64,000 nt of DNA from Ruminococcus sp. FMBCY1 (GCF_023921805.1 NZ_CP074197.1:1054001-1118000), one strand, 5' to 3'; counted from the stretch's first letter, positions 49,373 through 59,046 are shown. Made by a program: numbers and translations. The notes: generated by a model not told the origin, from the sequence alone.

Positions 49373-51112
49373 TTATGCATTAATTTTCCAACCTGCCGCT
49401 TGCTGTCGGGCATTAACAAAGTTCTTGTAAATTCCGCCCTCCTGCATAAGCTGCGTATGTGTTCCGAGCTGTGCTATTTTTCCGCTGTCAACAACAACAA
49501 TCTGATCTGCATTGCGCACCGTCTTTAATCTGTGCGCAATCATAATTATTGTTTTTTCCTTTGTAAGAGCGTCAATCGCTTCAACAAGCTCTTTTTCGTT
49601 TTCGGGGTCAACATTTGCGGTTGCTTCGTCCAAAATAATTATAGGTGCATTTTTCATAATTGCTCTTGCTATTGAAATTCTCTGTTTTTCACCGCCTGAA
49701 ATACTTGCACCACCCTCACCTATCACTGTATCGTAACCATCGGGCAAACTCATAATAAAATCGTGGCAGCAAGCCTTTTTTGCGGCAGTTACAATTTCTT
49801 CTCTTGTAGCGTTTTCTCTGCCAAAAGCAATGTTATTTGCTATGGTATCCGCAAAAAGATAAACATTCTGGAACACAAAGCTAAAGTTTTTCATAAGGCT
49901 GTCCATACTGTATTCCCGTACATCAATACCGCCCAGTCGGATATTACCTCCGTCAACATCCCAAAACCTTGAAATAAGATTGCAAAGGGTTGATTTGCCT
50001 CCGCCTGACGGACCGACAACTGCGGTTGTGGTCTTTTGCGGGATATGCAATGAAATGCCGTCAATAATTTTTCGTTTGTCATATGAAAATTCAATATTAT
50101 TAACATCTATATCGTAGTTTTGCGGAATAATATCTTTTCCGTCAATATCCATTGTATCAAGGTCAAGAATTTTCTGCGCTTTGTCAATACAAATATCAAT
50201 CGTACGCAAAAGTGCCGAGTAACTTCCTGCCTGTTCAAGACTTGAGTAAAGCATAAATGCGCAAATTGTCATACCAATGCAAATCATAAGGCTCATAGAA
50301 CCGTTAAGATAAAGCAAAACAGAAACAAACATCATAACCGCACCCGTAAGTTTTGTTATAATATTCTGAATTGTCATATACGGAATAAATGCAAATTCCA
50401 TTTCGGTGTTTACTTTTACATTGTTATCAATAGCTTTATTCAGTTTTTTAGTTTGCTTGCCGAAAAGGTTGTATGATTTAACTTCCGCTATGCCTTGCAC
50501 ATACTCCATTATTTCACTTACAAGTTTTTGGTCCGATTCAACTTTTTCGGCAGAAAGTTTATCGCCTGCTTTTTGTAGAAGAGAATTAACAACAAAAAAT
50601 AAAATTACACCTGCGGTGGCAATAAGACCTATTCTGAAATCAAAACATAACAGCATTACAATTATAAGCGCTGTATTTAAAATCCCCTGTGTGCTCATCA
50701 TTACAACTCGGGTTGCAACATCTCCGAGATTTTCCATTGTATTGGTTGCTACGGAGGTAATTGAACCAAGGCTGTTCTTATTAAAATAGCCCATTGGGAG
50801 ATAACGCAAATGCTGTGCAATTTCAATTCTCTTGTTTGCCGCCGCATTATAACCTGCTTCTGTCTGCAGCATAGCTGATTTTTTCCTTACAAAGAAATCA
50901 ACCGTAATTGAAACAAACATTATAGCAAGCGACAAAAATACAGTTTTTGAACTAAGCGTATTATCGGTTATATCCATAAGAACAATCATAATCGCAGGGA
51001 TTTTCATAGCCTCGCAAACAGCCTGAATAACTCCGAGCACGATTGAAATTTGAAACTTCTTTTTATTTACACTTCCGCAAAAATCAAAAAACTTATTTAA
51101 AATTTTAAGCAT
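49373..51112 (-). CDS. ABC transporter, fused permease-ATPase (second of TetR-linked pair)
   Basis: The 579-aa protein has six transmembrane helices and a nucleotide-binding domain: Walker A GPSGGGKSTL, signature ISGGE, Walker B IILDEATANVDPE. ATG 51112 lies inside the last codons of the upstream ABC gene and uses its GGAGGTGAT, so the long N-terminal extension in the same frame (to 51277) is not coding. The pair resembles the IrtAB/YbtPQ-like group of ABC proteins, which includes siderophore importers with an exporter fold, but the substrate is not proven. Confidence 0.9.
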   Translation of the reverse strand: MLKILNKFFDFCGSVNKKKFQISIVLGVIQAVCEAMKIPAIMIVLMDITDNTLSSKTVFLSLAIMFVSITVDFFVRKKSAMLQTEAGYNAAANKRIEIAQHLRYLPMGYFNKNSLGSITSVATNTMENLGDVATRVVMMSTQGILNTALIIVMLLCFDFRIGLIATAGVILFFVVNSLLQKAGDKLSAEKVESDQKLVSEIMEYVQGIAEVKSYNLFGKQTKKLNKAIDNNVKVNTEMEFAFIPYMTIQNIITKLTGAVMMFVSVLLYLNGSMSLMICIGMTICAFMLYSSLEQAGSYSALLRTIDICIDKAQKILDLDTMDIDGKDIIPQNYDIDVNNIEFSYDKRKIIDGISLHIPQKTTTAVVGPSGGGKSTLCNLISRFWDVDGGNIRLGGIDVREYSMDSLMKNFSFVFQNVYLFADTIANNIAFGRENATREEIVTAAKKACCHDFIMSLPDGYDTVIGEGGASISGGEKQRISIARAIMKNAPIIILDEATANVDPENEKELVEAIDALTKEKTIIMIAHRLKTVRNADQIVVVDSGKIAQLGTHTQLMQEGGIYKNFVNARQQAAGWKINA

Positions 51113-52859
51113 TAATATCACCTCCGTTATCTTTAACAGAAATATGAGCCTGCCACATTTGCTTGTATAATCCGTTATCCTCAAGCAATTCCTTGTGAGT
51201 TCCCTGTTCGCAAACTCTGCCGTCGTCAATAACAAAAATTTTGTCTGCGTCTGTAATTGTAGAAAGTCTGTGTGCAATTACAATTAAAGTTTTGCCTGCC
51301 ACAAGTTTTGCAACAGACGACTGTATTACCGCTTCATTTTCAGGGTCGGTATATGCAGTAGCCTCGTCAAGAATTACAATCGGCGCATTTTTAAGCATTG
51401 CCCTCGCAATGGAAATTCGCTGTCTTTCGCCGCCCGAAAGGTGTCCGCCCGCACCGCCTGCTACGGTGTCAAAGCCGTTTTCAAGCGACATTATAAAGTC
51501 ATAACAGCCGCTGAGCCTTGCCGCCTGCTCAACCTCTTTGTCAGTCGCATTCAGATTGCCCTGTCTGATGTTTTCCCTTACTGTTTCGTTAAAAAGGTAA
51601 TTGTCTTGTGCAACATAAGCTACGCTCTTATTGTATTCTTCAAGCGACAAATCTCTGATATTTACACCGCCGATTTCAATACTTCCGCTGTCTGTATCCC
51701 ACAGAGAAGCTATGAGTTTTGCAATTGTTGATTTACCGCTGCCCGAAGGACCTACAATAGCGTTTACACTGCCCGAATCCATACACATATTTATGTTGTG
51801 CAGGACTTCTTCATCGTGATAACCAAAGCATATATCTTTAAGTCTTATAGAATAATCATAAGGCTTTTTCTTTGATTTTTCGGGTCTGTCAAGTTCCTTT
51901 TGGGTGAGAATACCTGCCACTTCGCCCACAACAGTGCCTATTTTGCCGAGGTCATCGGTGTAGCTCATAACGGCAATGAGCGGTCCTACAATGCTCAGTG
52001 CAAGAATAATGCACATTACAAAATTTGCAACAGAAAGACTGCCGTTTAAAATAAACATTGCGCCAAACGGCAAAACGGTGAGAAGTGTGTACGGGGTAAG
52101 AACAAGCGAAATGCTATGATAAATACAGCATTTGCGCATCCAGCCGATATACGCCTCTGCTCCCTCTTTAGCGGCTTTTGTGAATTTTTCGTAAGAGGAG
52201 TCCGCCTTGCCGAATACCTTTATAACCTCAATGCCGTTTATGTATTCCACTGCCGCATTGTTAAGCGCCTTGGTTTTTTCGACCGCATTTTTAAAGTTTT
52301 CTTCATAGCCGATAAACATTCCAAAGGTTGAGCAAAAGCCGAGCACAACGGTTACAAGCGAAAGCAGTGCCATTCGCCAGTCAATTATGAATAAATACAC
52401 AAGAACAACAATCGGAGGAATTATGTTTGAAGTAAATTCCGGCAAAATATGCGCAAGCGTTGTTTCTATGCTGTCTATTCGCTCGACCATTATGTTCTTA
52501 AGCGTACCCGATGATGTATCTTTAACATATCCGAGCGGCACTCTTGAAAGTTTGTCGCAGGTTTCTTTACGAATCTGACCGAGTACGCTGAAAGTAGCTT
52601 TGTGTGAAAAAGCAGTTGAAATCGAATGGAATATTTCGGCTATAACAAAAGAAGCCGCTATCATTGCAATTTCAATCAGATACACCGAAAAGTTTTTCTC
52701 ACCGTTTAACAGTTTGTTTATAACATCACCTATAATGAAAAACGGTATCAGCTTGAACAATACATTCAAAATCGCAAGCACTACGCTTACTGCGTAAAGA
52801 GATTTGTGCCTGCCTGCCCACTGCATAATCCATGCCGCAGAGGATTTTTCTTTTTTCAT
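51105..52859 (-). CDS. ABC transporter, fused permease-ATPase (first of TetR-linked pair)
   Basis: The 584-aa protein has six transmembrane helices over about residues 18-310, Walker A GPSGSGKSTI, signature LSGGE, and Walker B VILDEATAYTDPE. It lies 97 nt after the tetR stop on the same strand. A palindrome (AGTTAG-N6-CTAACT) stands 25 nt before its ATG. Because both halves carry a catalytic Glu, both ATP sites may be active. Probable partner of the next gene; iron-siderophore or drug transport are the leading options. Confidence 0.9.
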   Translation of the reverse strand: MKKEKSSAAWIMQWAGRHKSLYAVSVVLAILNVLFKLIPFFIIGDVINKLLNGEKNFSVYLIEIAMIAASFVIAEIFHSISTAFSHKATFSVLGQIRKETCDKLSRVPLGYVKDTSSGTLKNIMVERIDSIETTLAHILPEFTSNIIPPIVVLVYLFIIDWRMALLSLVTVVLGFCSTFGMFIGYEENFKNAVEKTKALNNAAVEYINGIEVIKVFGKADSSYEKFTKAAKEGAEAYIGWMRKCCIYHSISLVLTPYTLLTVLPFGAMFILNGSLSVANFVMCIILALSIVGPLIAVMSYTDDLGKIGTVVGEVAGILTQKELDRPEKSKKKPYDYSIRLKDICFGYHDEEVLHNINMCMDSGSVNAIVGPSGSGKSTIAKLIASLWDTDSGSIEIGGVNIRDLSLEEYNKSVAYVAQDNYLFNETVRENIRQGNLNATDKEVEQAARLSGCYDFIMSLENGFDTVAGGAGGHLSGGERQRISIARAMLKNAPIVILDEATAYTDPENEAVIQSSVAKLVAGKTLIVIAHRLSTITDADKIFVIDDGRVCEQGTHKELLEDNGLYKQMWQAHISVKDNGGDINA

Positions 52860-52883
52860 TATTCCACACTCCTTTGATAAAAT

Positions 52884-52901
52884 AGTTAGTTTAAGCTAAC
52901 T
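52884..52901. promoter_or_regulatory. palindrome upstream of the ABC pair (candidate operator)
   Basis: AGTTAGTTTAAGCTAACT has perfect 6-bp arms around a 6-nt centre. It shares 14 of 16 core positions with the palindrome at the eno start (26305-26320) and recalls DtxR-family boxes (TTAGGnnAGCCTAA type), which is only a resemblance. Confidence 0.45.
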
Positions 52902-52907
52902 TTTATT

Positions 52908-52939
52908 TAAAAATTTTCGTATCTGCCTATACAGATACG
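52908..52939 (-). terminator. hairpin between tetR and the ABC pair
   Basis: 8-bp perfect stem CGTATCTG/CAGATACG (52918-52925, 52932-52939) with AAAATTTTT beyond it on the minus strand; it may attenuate read-through from tetR. Confidence 0.6.
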
Positions 52940-52956
52940 AAAAAATTATACTGATT

Positions 52957-53577
52957 TTAAAATGATATACCGAAAAGTTTTTCCCAGCCTCCGGTATAAA
53001 ACATTTTCAGCTTTTTGACACGCTCAATCGCAACGCTCTTTTTCATATCGTGAACCACAATTTCAAACATTGCCGAAAACATACCGCTCGACACCATATG
53101 AATAAAGTCCTTGTCAAGCTGCGGAATTTCCGTTCCGCTTTTTCGCATATCTTCAATAAATTTAAGGGTTGACTGCGTTTCTCTTTCAACAAGATTATGT
53201 ATAAAAGAAGTAAACTCCGTGCCGTCAGCCTTACAAAGCAGCAATTTAAAATTATCGTAATGTTCGTAAATATAGTTGAGCATTTGCGTGATGGAATCCG
53301 TTGAAACTCTGGTCATAGCATTTTGCTGTTCACTGCTCGACAAAGTCTGAAAATTTTGCAAAGTAACATCATAAATAGAATATATTTTATTTGCATACGG
53401 TTCAACCAGCGAAGCAAATAAATCTTCTTTAGTAGAAAAATATTTGTAAAACGCACCTGTGGTAAGTCCTGCATTTTTTACTATTTGTCTTAATGAGGCA
53501 TTGGCAAAACCTTTTTCCATAAATTCATCAAGAGCCGCTTTTTCGATTTTTGCCTTTGTTTCTTCATTACCTGTCAT
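52957..53577 (-). CDS. TetR family transcriptional regulator
   Basis: The 206-aa protein has the TetR helix-turn-helix (AALDEFMEKGFANASLRQIVKNAGLTTGAFYKYFSTKEDLF, about residues 12-53) and a helical ligand domain. The promoter overlaps a long palindrome, so it very likely represses itself. It precedes the ABC pair on the same strand and probably senses that transporter's substrate. Confidence 0.95.
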   Translation of the reverse strand: MTGNEETKAKIEKAALDEFMEKGFANASLRQIVKNAGLTTGAFYKYFSTKEDLFASLVEPYANKIYSIYDVTLQNFQTLSSSEQQNAMTRVSTDSITQMLNYIYEHYDNFKLLLCKADGTEFTSFIHNLVERETQSTLKFIEDMRKSGTEIPQLDKDFIHMVSSGMFSAMFEIVVHDMKKSVAIERVKKLKMFYTGGWEKLFGISF

Positions 53578-53593
53578 TTAAATTACCTCGCAA

Positions 53594-53625
53594 AAGATAA
53601 CAGCGTTATATAACACTGTTATCTT
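53594..53625. promoter_or_regulatory. TetR operator (autoregulatory palindrome)
   Basis: AAGATAACAG (53594-53603) and CTGTTATCTT (53616-53625) are perfect arms around a centre that is itself palindromic (GTTATATAAC). The right arm overlaps the -10 box. Confidence 0.8.
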
Positions 53626-53649
53626 ATCATTAATTTATCTCTTTGTCAA
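53621..53649 (-). promoter_or_regulatory. promoter of tetR
   Basis: Minus strand: TTGACA (53644-53649), 17-nt spacer, TAAGAT (53621-53626). Confidence 0.8.
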
Positions 53650-53692
53650 GAGAGTTTTTAATTGTATAACATATTAAATAAACCTGCATTAT

Positions 53693-53736
53693 AAAAATCC
53701 CTCAACAGCAAATTATGAAATTTACCGTTGAGGGAT
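53693..53736 (-). terminator. terminator of the FtsX-type ABC operon
   Basis: 10-bp perfect stem ATCCCTCAAC/GTTGAGGGAT (53697-53706, 53727-53736) and TTTTT on the minus strand. Confidence 0.85.
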
Positions 53737-53741
53737 TGTTC

Positions 53742-54929
53742 TTATCTTTCTCTAAGTAAGACGGTTAAGTCTGTTTTTTCAGACCGTTTTACCGCTGTTT
53801 TACAAACTATAAAGAGGAGCAATATAATCATCAGTATTACCGTTGAAATTTCACCAATCGTTATTTTTACGGTCATTTCCATAATTGTATTGCCAAGCAA
53901 TGAATATATATAAGGATTTATAAGCAGATTTCCTAACAAGAAAGCGAAAATTATACCTATAAATATCGAAATCAAAGCGAGTATTATATGCTCTGTAAAA
54001 ATTATATAAAATATATGCTTTGTTTTGTAGCCGAGAGCACGGTATAAAGCAAGCTCGTTTGTACGATTGCTTATATTGTTTTTCAAAAAAATAAAAAATC
54101 CGACTATAATAAAAGCAATAAATAAAACCGCCGTCGCAAGAGAAATATACATTGCTGTATTATAAGTCTGTACATTTATAACATCCGTTCTTTTATAAAC
54201 ATTACATATATCAGACAACTCCTGCAGCGCCGTTTCGGTATTTTCGGGTTTATCTACAACAATCATATAACTTTTATCGCCCGAATATTCACCCGATACT
54301 GCCGCATCGTATTTAAACAAATCATTCTTCGGCACAAGTATTTCTTTATTTTCAAATATAGGATCCGATGTACTGTAAGCGCCGATTATTTTTATTTTAA
54401 ATACCGTATCCTCTCCTACATTTAATTCAAGAGTTTTTCCGATTAAATCTTCACCGTTTATCTCACTGAATTTGCGTTCGTTTTCATTGTAATCTTTTAT
54501 TTTTTCGGGAACAAGCGCTACTCCGGTTTCGCTTTCGTCAAAAGTTCTGCCCGAAGTAATTAAAGGAGAGCTTTCGTTATGAACAAACGCCAATGTGTAT
54601 TGTGACGACAAAGTTTTAGAACTATCGGAAAAAGTCAGTTTTGACGGAATTTTATAAACATCGGTTACATATTGATTTTCTTTCAGCTTTGTGATTTTAC
54701 TTTCTATATAGTCGTCCGGTATATTATCCGTAAAATCAGTTTCAAGTTCTCGTCTTGAAATATGATTATTAATTTTATTTACCACATTGTCAGTCATAGG
54801 TAAAATCAAACCAATCGACAAAAGCATAAGAACTGTTGATAATATCACAAATATACAGAAAAATGCGGAAGACAGCTTTCTGGTTTTTACCGATGATTTT
54901 ATCAGAATATTTAGTTTTGCAAGTTTCAT
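53742..54929 (-). CDS. FtsX/MacB-type ABC permease (second)
   Basis: The 395-aa protein has one N-terminal helix (about residues 20-42), an extracytoplasmic MacB-like domain of about 220 residues, and three C-terminal helices (about 265-385) with the FtsX pattern NRTNELALYRALGYKTKHIF. It lies 1 nt from the ATPase gene, so the three genes form one operon. The substrate is unknown; antimicrobial-peptide export or lipoprotein/cell-wall signalling are the usual roles. Confidence 0.9.
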   Translation of the reverse strand: MKLAKLNILIKSSVKTRKLSSAFFCIFVILSTVLMLLSIGLILPMTDNVVNKINNHISRRELETDFTDNIPDDYIESKITKLKENQYVTDVYKIPSKLTFSDSSKTLSSQYTLAFVHNESSPLITSGRTFDESETGVALVPEKIKDYNENERKFSEINGEDLIGKTLELNVGEDTVFKIKIIGAYSTSDPIFENKEILVPKNDLFKYDAAVSGEYSGDKSYMIVVDKPENTETALQELSDICNVYKRTDVINVQTYNTAMYISLATAVLFIAFIIVGFFIFLKNNISNRTNELALYRALGYKTKHIFYIIFTEHIILALISIFIGIIFAFLLGNLLINPYIYSLLGNTIMEMTVKITIGEISTVILMIILLLFIVCKTAVKRSEKTDLTVLLRER

Positions 54930-54930
54930 T

Positions 54931-55599
54931 TTACTTTTCTCCCAATACTCCGTCTTTCATAGTATATATTTTATCCGCAAAATCAATAACGGCGTCATTA
55001 TGACTTACAACAAGCACACCTTTGCCAAGATAACACAACTTTTTTAATTCTTCAAAAACCATAAGTTCGTTTTTACTGTCAAGATTTCCTGTCGGTTCGT
55101 CGGCGAGAATAAAATCGGGGTCATTGGCAAGCGCTCTTGCAATGGCAACTCTCTGCTGTTCACCGCCAGAAAGTTCGAAAGGATAATGTTCTTTGCGGTT
55201 AGTAAGACCTACCGAATCTATCAGCTGCATTGCCTGTTCTTTCATATCATTCATTGAGGTGAATTTATCGTTTATCAGCATAGGTACCATAACATTTTCG
55301 TAGAGTTTTAAATGTGCATTAAGATGAAAGGCTTGAAACACAAAGCCTAAATTTTCCATACGAACATCTGCAAGCGCATTTTTGTCAAGGGTAGATACAT
55401 CATTGCCGTTAATAATTACCTGCCCCGATGTGCAAGTATCAAGTAAACCCGCAATTTGAAGCAAAGTGCTTTTTCCGCTGCCCGACTGTCCCATAACGGC
55501 AATAAATTCACCTTGATTTACCGTAAGCGAAACATTGTCCACGGCAACTACACTGTTGTTATATATTTTTGAAATTTCTTTTAATTCTATTGCGTTCAT
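54931..55599 (-). CDS. ABC transporter ATP-binding protein (LolD/MacB type)
   Basis: The 222-aa ATPase has Walker [11 protein letters not shown] near residue 36, the Q-loop, signature [15 protein letters not shown], Walker [17 protein letters not shown] and the H-loop VSHND. It sits between the two FtsX-type permease genes and serves both. Confidence 0.96.
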   Translation of the reverse strand: MNAIELKEISKIYNNSVVAVDNVSLTVNQGEFIAVMGQSGSGKSTLLQIAGLLDTCTSGQVIINGNDVSTLDKNALADVRMENLGFVFQAFHLNAHLKLYENVMVPMLINDKFTSMNDMKEQAMQLIDSVGLTNRKEHYPFELSGGEQQRVAIARALANDPDFILADEPTGNLDSKNELMVFEELKKLCYLGKGVLVVSHNDAVIDFADKIYTMKDGVLGEK

Positions 55600-55617
55600 A
55601 ACAGTACCTCGTTTAAT

Positions 55618-56988
55618 TTAATTCATAGCGTCCTTTGGCTGTATTTTATTAATTTTGCAGAGTGAAATAAGCTGACATATAAGCGGAACAACAACTGCCA
55701 AAGCCAATGAAACGGCAAGGAAAATCAGGTAATCAGTCCAATTTACAACATACAAACGATTTATATATGTATCATGATTAAACATAAAATTCATAACCGC
55801 AATTACCAATGCTGAAATAACCGCACCTATAGCACAGCCCCTTATTGTAAGAATCAACTGTTCAAAATACATACATTTAAATATCTGACTGTTTTTATAA
55901 CCTATAGCTTTCAGCAAACCGATTTCACCCTTTCTGTTAAGCAGAGAAAGCACCGTCGATTGTATAAGAATAACAACACACAGTATAAGCGATGCCGAAA
56001 TCATAAAAACACTTAATATTTTGAAAACTTTTGATAATTTAACCGTTTCCTCCTGTATTCCGAGTTCGGGGTCGGAAAATACAAAATACCCTGCCTCATT
56101 AAGTTCATTACACAACGGTACTATGTTATCGTAATCATCAACGACTATAAAGTGATCGTGCAAAGACGGGGTCTTGTACCAATGCACGGCATTTGACCTT
56201 TCATCATTCAAATCTATTATTGAAGCGTCAAAAGCGTCTTGAATTATCTGCACCCCCGTATCCTCCGAAACAAATATATGGTTATAATAGCCCTTAGTTG
56301 TAGGCTCTGAATAATACACACCCACAACTTTCAACTTATATTCAATTGCAGGCAAATACATAGTTTTATTTTCATACATTGCCAATTCAGGGTCGATATT
56401 ATAAAAAACTTCAAGTCCGTCACCATTCGAAGGCGTTACTGTAATTGTTTTTCCGATAAGACTTTCGCCGTCTATATAATTAAGGTCAGAATCAGTGTTT
56501 TCATATTCAAAAGGATAAAAAAGACTTGGTATTATACAACTGTACACGGGACTTTCATCAAGACTTTTTCCTGCCATTACATCCATTTTTTCATCGCCTA
56601 TCAACGGATATAAATTTAAACTGCCTTTTAAATCTTCGTTGCCTTTATAAAAATCTTTATATTCGCCGTTTTCGTCACTTACATCAACTACATCCATATA
56701 CTGATTTATTATTCCCTTAAGTTCGTATATATCTTCCACATGGTCAAAAGACATTAACTTGCTCTTTAATTCGTCGGTAACGGCACCATTGTCTATCGGA
56801 CTGAAAGTAATCATTCTCGCACGAATATCATTTTTATAATCAGTTACGGCTCTGTTAATTGTTACGGCATAACTTGAAATCAATGTAAGGGAAATAACAA
56901 GTATAACCATAAAAGCTGTAATAAATATACTCTTTCGATTACCTTTGATATTTGCTTTTGCCAAGAAATTAATATTTTTTATCTTCAT
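55618..56988 (-). CDS. FtsX/MacB-type ABC permease (first)
   Basis: The 456-aa protein has an N-terminal helix (about residues 16-40), an extracytoplasmic domain of about 280 residues, and three C-terminal helices with the FtsX signature NRKGEIGLLKAIGYKNSQIF. It is the first gene of the three-gene operon behind a consensus promoter. It is longer than the second permease mainly in the extracytoplasmic domain, so the two probably form a heterodimer. Confidence 0.9.
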   Translation of the reverse strand: MKIKNINFLAKANIKGNRKSIFITAFMVILVISLTLISSYAVTINRAVTDYKNDIRARMITFSPIDNGAVTDELKSKLMSFDHVEDIYELKGIINQYMDVVDVSDENGEYKDFYKGNEDLKGSLNLYPLIGDEKMDVMAGKSLDESPVYSCIIPSLFYPFEYENTDSDLNYIDGESLIGKTITVTPSNGDGLEVFYNIDPELAMYENKTMYLPAIEYKLKVVGVYYSEPTTKGYYNHIFVSEDTGVQIIQDAFDASIIDLNDERSNAVHWYKTPSLHDHFIVVDDYDNIVPLCNELNEAGYFVFSDPELGIQEETVKLSKVFKILSVFMISASLILCVVILIQSTVLSLLNRKGEIGLLKAIGYKNSQIFKCMYFEQLILTIRGCAIGAVISALVIAVMNFMFNHDTYINRLYVVNWTDYLIFLAVSLALAVVVPLICQLISLCKINKIQPKDAMN

Positions 56989-57053
56989 TACTTTTCACCC
57001 ATAAATAAATCTGTGTAATATTTGCATATAAAATATAAAGTTAATACAATTTT

Positions 57054-57082
57054 ATAATATCATTAACGATTATTTTTGTCAA
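57054..57082 (-). promoter_or_regulatory. promoter of the FtsX-type ABC operon
   Basis: Minus strand: TTGACA (57077-57082), 17-nt spacer, TATTAT (57054-57059). Apart from this promoter and the sulfate-operon terminator, 56989-57169 holds nothing I can identify. Confidence 0.82.
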
Positions 57083-57111
57083 TTAAATTTCGACATATAC
57101 ATCAATTTTAC

Positions 57112-57151
57112 AAAAAACGACAGTGTATGAAATAAAAATCACACACTGTCG
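57112..57151 (-). terminator. terminator of the sulfate-assimilation operon
   Basis: Stem CGACAGTGT/ACACTGTCG (57118-57126, 57143-57151) with TTTTTT after it on the minus strand. It lies beyond the small membrane ORF, so that ORF would be in the transcript. Confidence 0.88.
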
Positions 57152-57169
57152 TATATTTGTCTTTTTAAT

Positions 57170-57319
57170 TTATTCTGCAATTGTTTTCACAAAGAATATA
57201 AAATAAATCAGGTGACAAAGCCATACTATCGCTAAAATTATGCACGGTACGATTATACCTTTTATCATAATTATTACAAAGCCGAATGTCATCAGCACAG
57301 TAACAGACGCAAAACTCAA
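57170..57319 (-). CDS. possible 49-aa membrane protein at the end of the sulfate operon
   Basis: The minus strand after cysN holds a frame that reads as two hydrophobic helices (SVTVLMTFGFVIIMI and IIVPCIILAIVWLCHLIYF) ending in KTIAE. The only usual start is TTG 57319, 35 nt after the cysN stop, and no ribosome site is evident, so the call is weak. The other two frames do not look like protein. It lies before the operon's terminator. No family is recognised. Confidence 0.35.
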   Translation of the reverse strand: MSFASVTVLMTFGFVIIMIKGIIVPCIILAIVWLCHLIYFIFFVKTIAE

Positions 57320-57354
57320 ATTCGTTTTACATCTGTTTTTATGTATTGTGGTTA

Positions 57355-59046
57355 TTATAGCTTTTGAATTACAATTTTTCTGTATGTATTAAACTTTACC
57401 CATTTTGCAAAGAATTTTGAATCGTTAATATCTTCAAGATTTTTGTATTCGTCAAGCATTGTTTTGATTTTTTCATCGCTGTCTGCAAGAATCTCAAAAC
57501 CCCTGCCGTTGATAACAGGCACAGCGCTGTATTTGTAATCATCTGCATGAGTAATTGCAGTAACCACCTTATTGCGAACGCTTACCGCAACAAGATCACG
57601 AAGTACAATAATATCAAAGCTGTCAGGATATGAGTAGCTGTCGCCGCTTGTCGGAATTTCGTCACCGACAGTGTAAGTTTCTCTTACAGGCTGATATTTA
57701 AGTACATTAAGGCTTGTGGTATCATAGTAGAATTCTTCAAAAATATCTCCTCTTGCCTCAAGCTCGCCGTTTTTGAACGAAGCTTTTTCAGAACCCGATA
57801 CGCCTTTCTGACTTACCTTTTCAACCACACCGCATGCCGAAGTCATATTCGTTACACGATTTATAAGTATAAGTTCACCCAAAGTTTTGTGAGCAGAGAA
57901 CAAGTCGGCAACAATCGGCTCGGTAAGTAAAAGATTACATACCGCAATACCGTTTTTATTTAAAGCATCTGCCTTGATATGCTCGCCTGTATTTACATCA
58001 ACAGCATATTCAATACCTGTAATAATACCGCTGATTGTCTTTGTACCGAGTTTTACAAGATAATCTGTACCGACCGCAAGAGGTTCGTCGTCCATCCAGA
58101 GAATTGATACATTAAGTTTCTGATAAGACGCAAGTTTTGTGTCCTTTGCAATTACACAGCCTCTTGACACATCAACTTCTTTATCAAGTGTAATTGTAAC
58201 AGGCTGACCCTTAAATGCGGTTTTTACATCTTTGCCTGCCGCAAGCAACTGCTTAACCTTAGCTTTTTCGTTGCTTGGCAATGCAATGATTTCATCGCCT
58301 ACATTTATACTGCCCGACTCAATCTGTCCCTGAAAACCTCTGAATGTGTGATCGGGACGGCAAACTCTTTGAACAGGCATATAAAAGCCCTCTTCCTCCT
58401 CTGATGCTGATACATCAACCTTTTCGAGGTATTCAAGGAGCGGCACTCCGTTATACCAGGGAATATTCTTTGACTTTACAGTTACATTGTCGCCCTCTGT
58501 GGCAGAAAGCGGAATAATGTAGATATTTTCAAGAGAAAGCTCTTTTTTAAGCTCGTCAATCTGTGCTACGATTTCATTAAAACGCTGTTCACTGTAATTT
58601 ACAAGGTCCATTTTATTTACCGCAAAAACAAAATGTCTTATACCCATAAGTTTGCAGATTCTTGCGTGTCTTCTTGTCTGCACAAGTACACCCTGAGATG
58701 CGTCTATAAGAATTACGGCGAGGTCTGCAAAAGACGCACCTACCGCCATATTTCTTGTATATTCCTCATGGCCGGGGGTATCGGCTACAATAAAACTTCT
58801 GTTATCGGTTGTAAAATAACGGTAAGCAACATCTATTGTGATGCCCTGTTCACGCTCTGCCATAAGACCGTCAAGCAAAAGCGAATAGTCAATGTCACCG
58901 TTACGGCTGCCTAACTTACTGTCAAGCTCAAGAGCTTTTTCCTGGTCGGCGTAAATTAACTTTGCATCATACAGAATATGACCTATAAGTGTAGATTTAC
59001 CGTCATCCACACTTCCGCAGGTAATAAACTTCAATAAACCTTTCAT
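57355..59046 (-). CDS. cysN: sulfate adenylyltransferase subunit 1 (GTPase) with C-terminal extension
   Basis: CysN is the GTPase that drives CysD in making APS from sulfate and ATP. The 563-aa product has G1 GSVDDGKST at residues 11-19, the AEREQGITIDVAYRYF switch, G3 DTPGHEEY near residue 90 and G4 NKMD near residue 144. About 135 residues beyond the usual end (from about 428) form an extra domain (FDIIVLRDLVAVSVRNKVV; ILADSDEKIKTMLDEYKNL). It has no P-loop, so it is not a fused APS kinase. Its ATG overlaps the cysD stop by 1 nt (TAATG). Confidence 0.94.
   Translation of the reverse strand: MKGLLKFITCGSVDDGKSTLIGHILYDAKLIYADQEKALELDSKLGSRNGDIDYSLLLDGLMAEREQGITIDVAYRYFTTDNRSFIVADTPGHEEYTRNMAVGASFADLAVILIDASQGVLVQTRRHARICKLMGIRHFVFAVNKMDLVNYSEQRFNEIVAQIDELKKELSLENIYIIPLSATEGDNVTVKSKNIPWYNGVPLLEYLEKVDVSASEEEEGFYMPVQRVCRPDHTFRGFQGQIESGSINVGDEIIALPSNEKAKVKQLLAAGKDVKTAFKGQPVTITLDKEVDVSRGCVIAKDTKLASYQKLNVSILWMDDEPLAVGTDYLVKLGTKTISGIITGIEYAVDVNTGEHIKADALNKNGIAVCNLLLTEPIVADLFSAHKTLGELILINRVTNMTSACGVVEKVSQKGVSGSEKASFKNGELEARGDIFEEFYYDTTSLNVLKYQPVRETYTVGDEIPTSGDSYSYPDSFDIIVLRDLVAVSVRNKVVTAITHADDYKYSAVPVINGRGFEILADSDEKIKTMLDEYKNLEDINDSKFFAKWVKFNTYRKIVIQKL

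Noticed and set aside
51113-51277. 55-residue N-terminal extension of the second TetR-linked ABC protein
   Set aside because: It lies wholly within the coding end of the upstream ABC gene; GGAGGTGAT and family length place the start at 51112.
57355-57770. CysN-CysC fusion (APS kinase domain at the CysN C-terminus)
   Set aside because: No P-loop or APS kinase motifs occur in the extension, and the pathway here uses APS reductase rather than PAPS.
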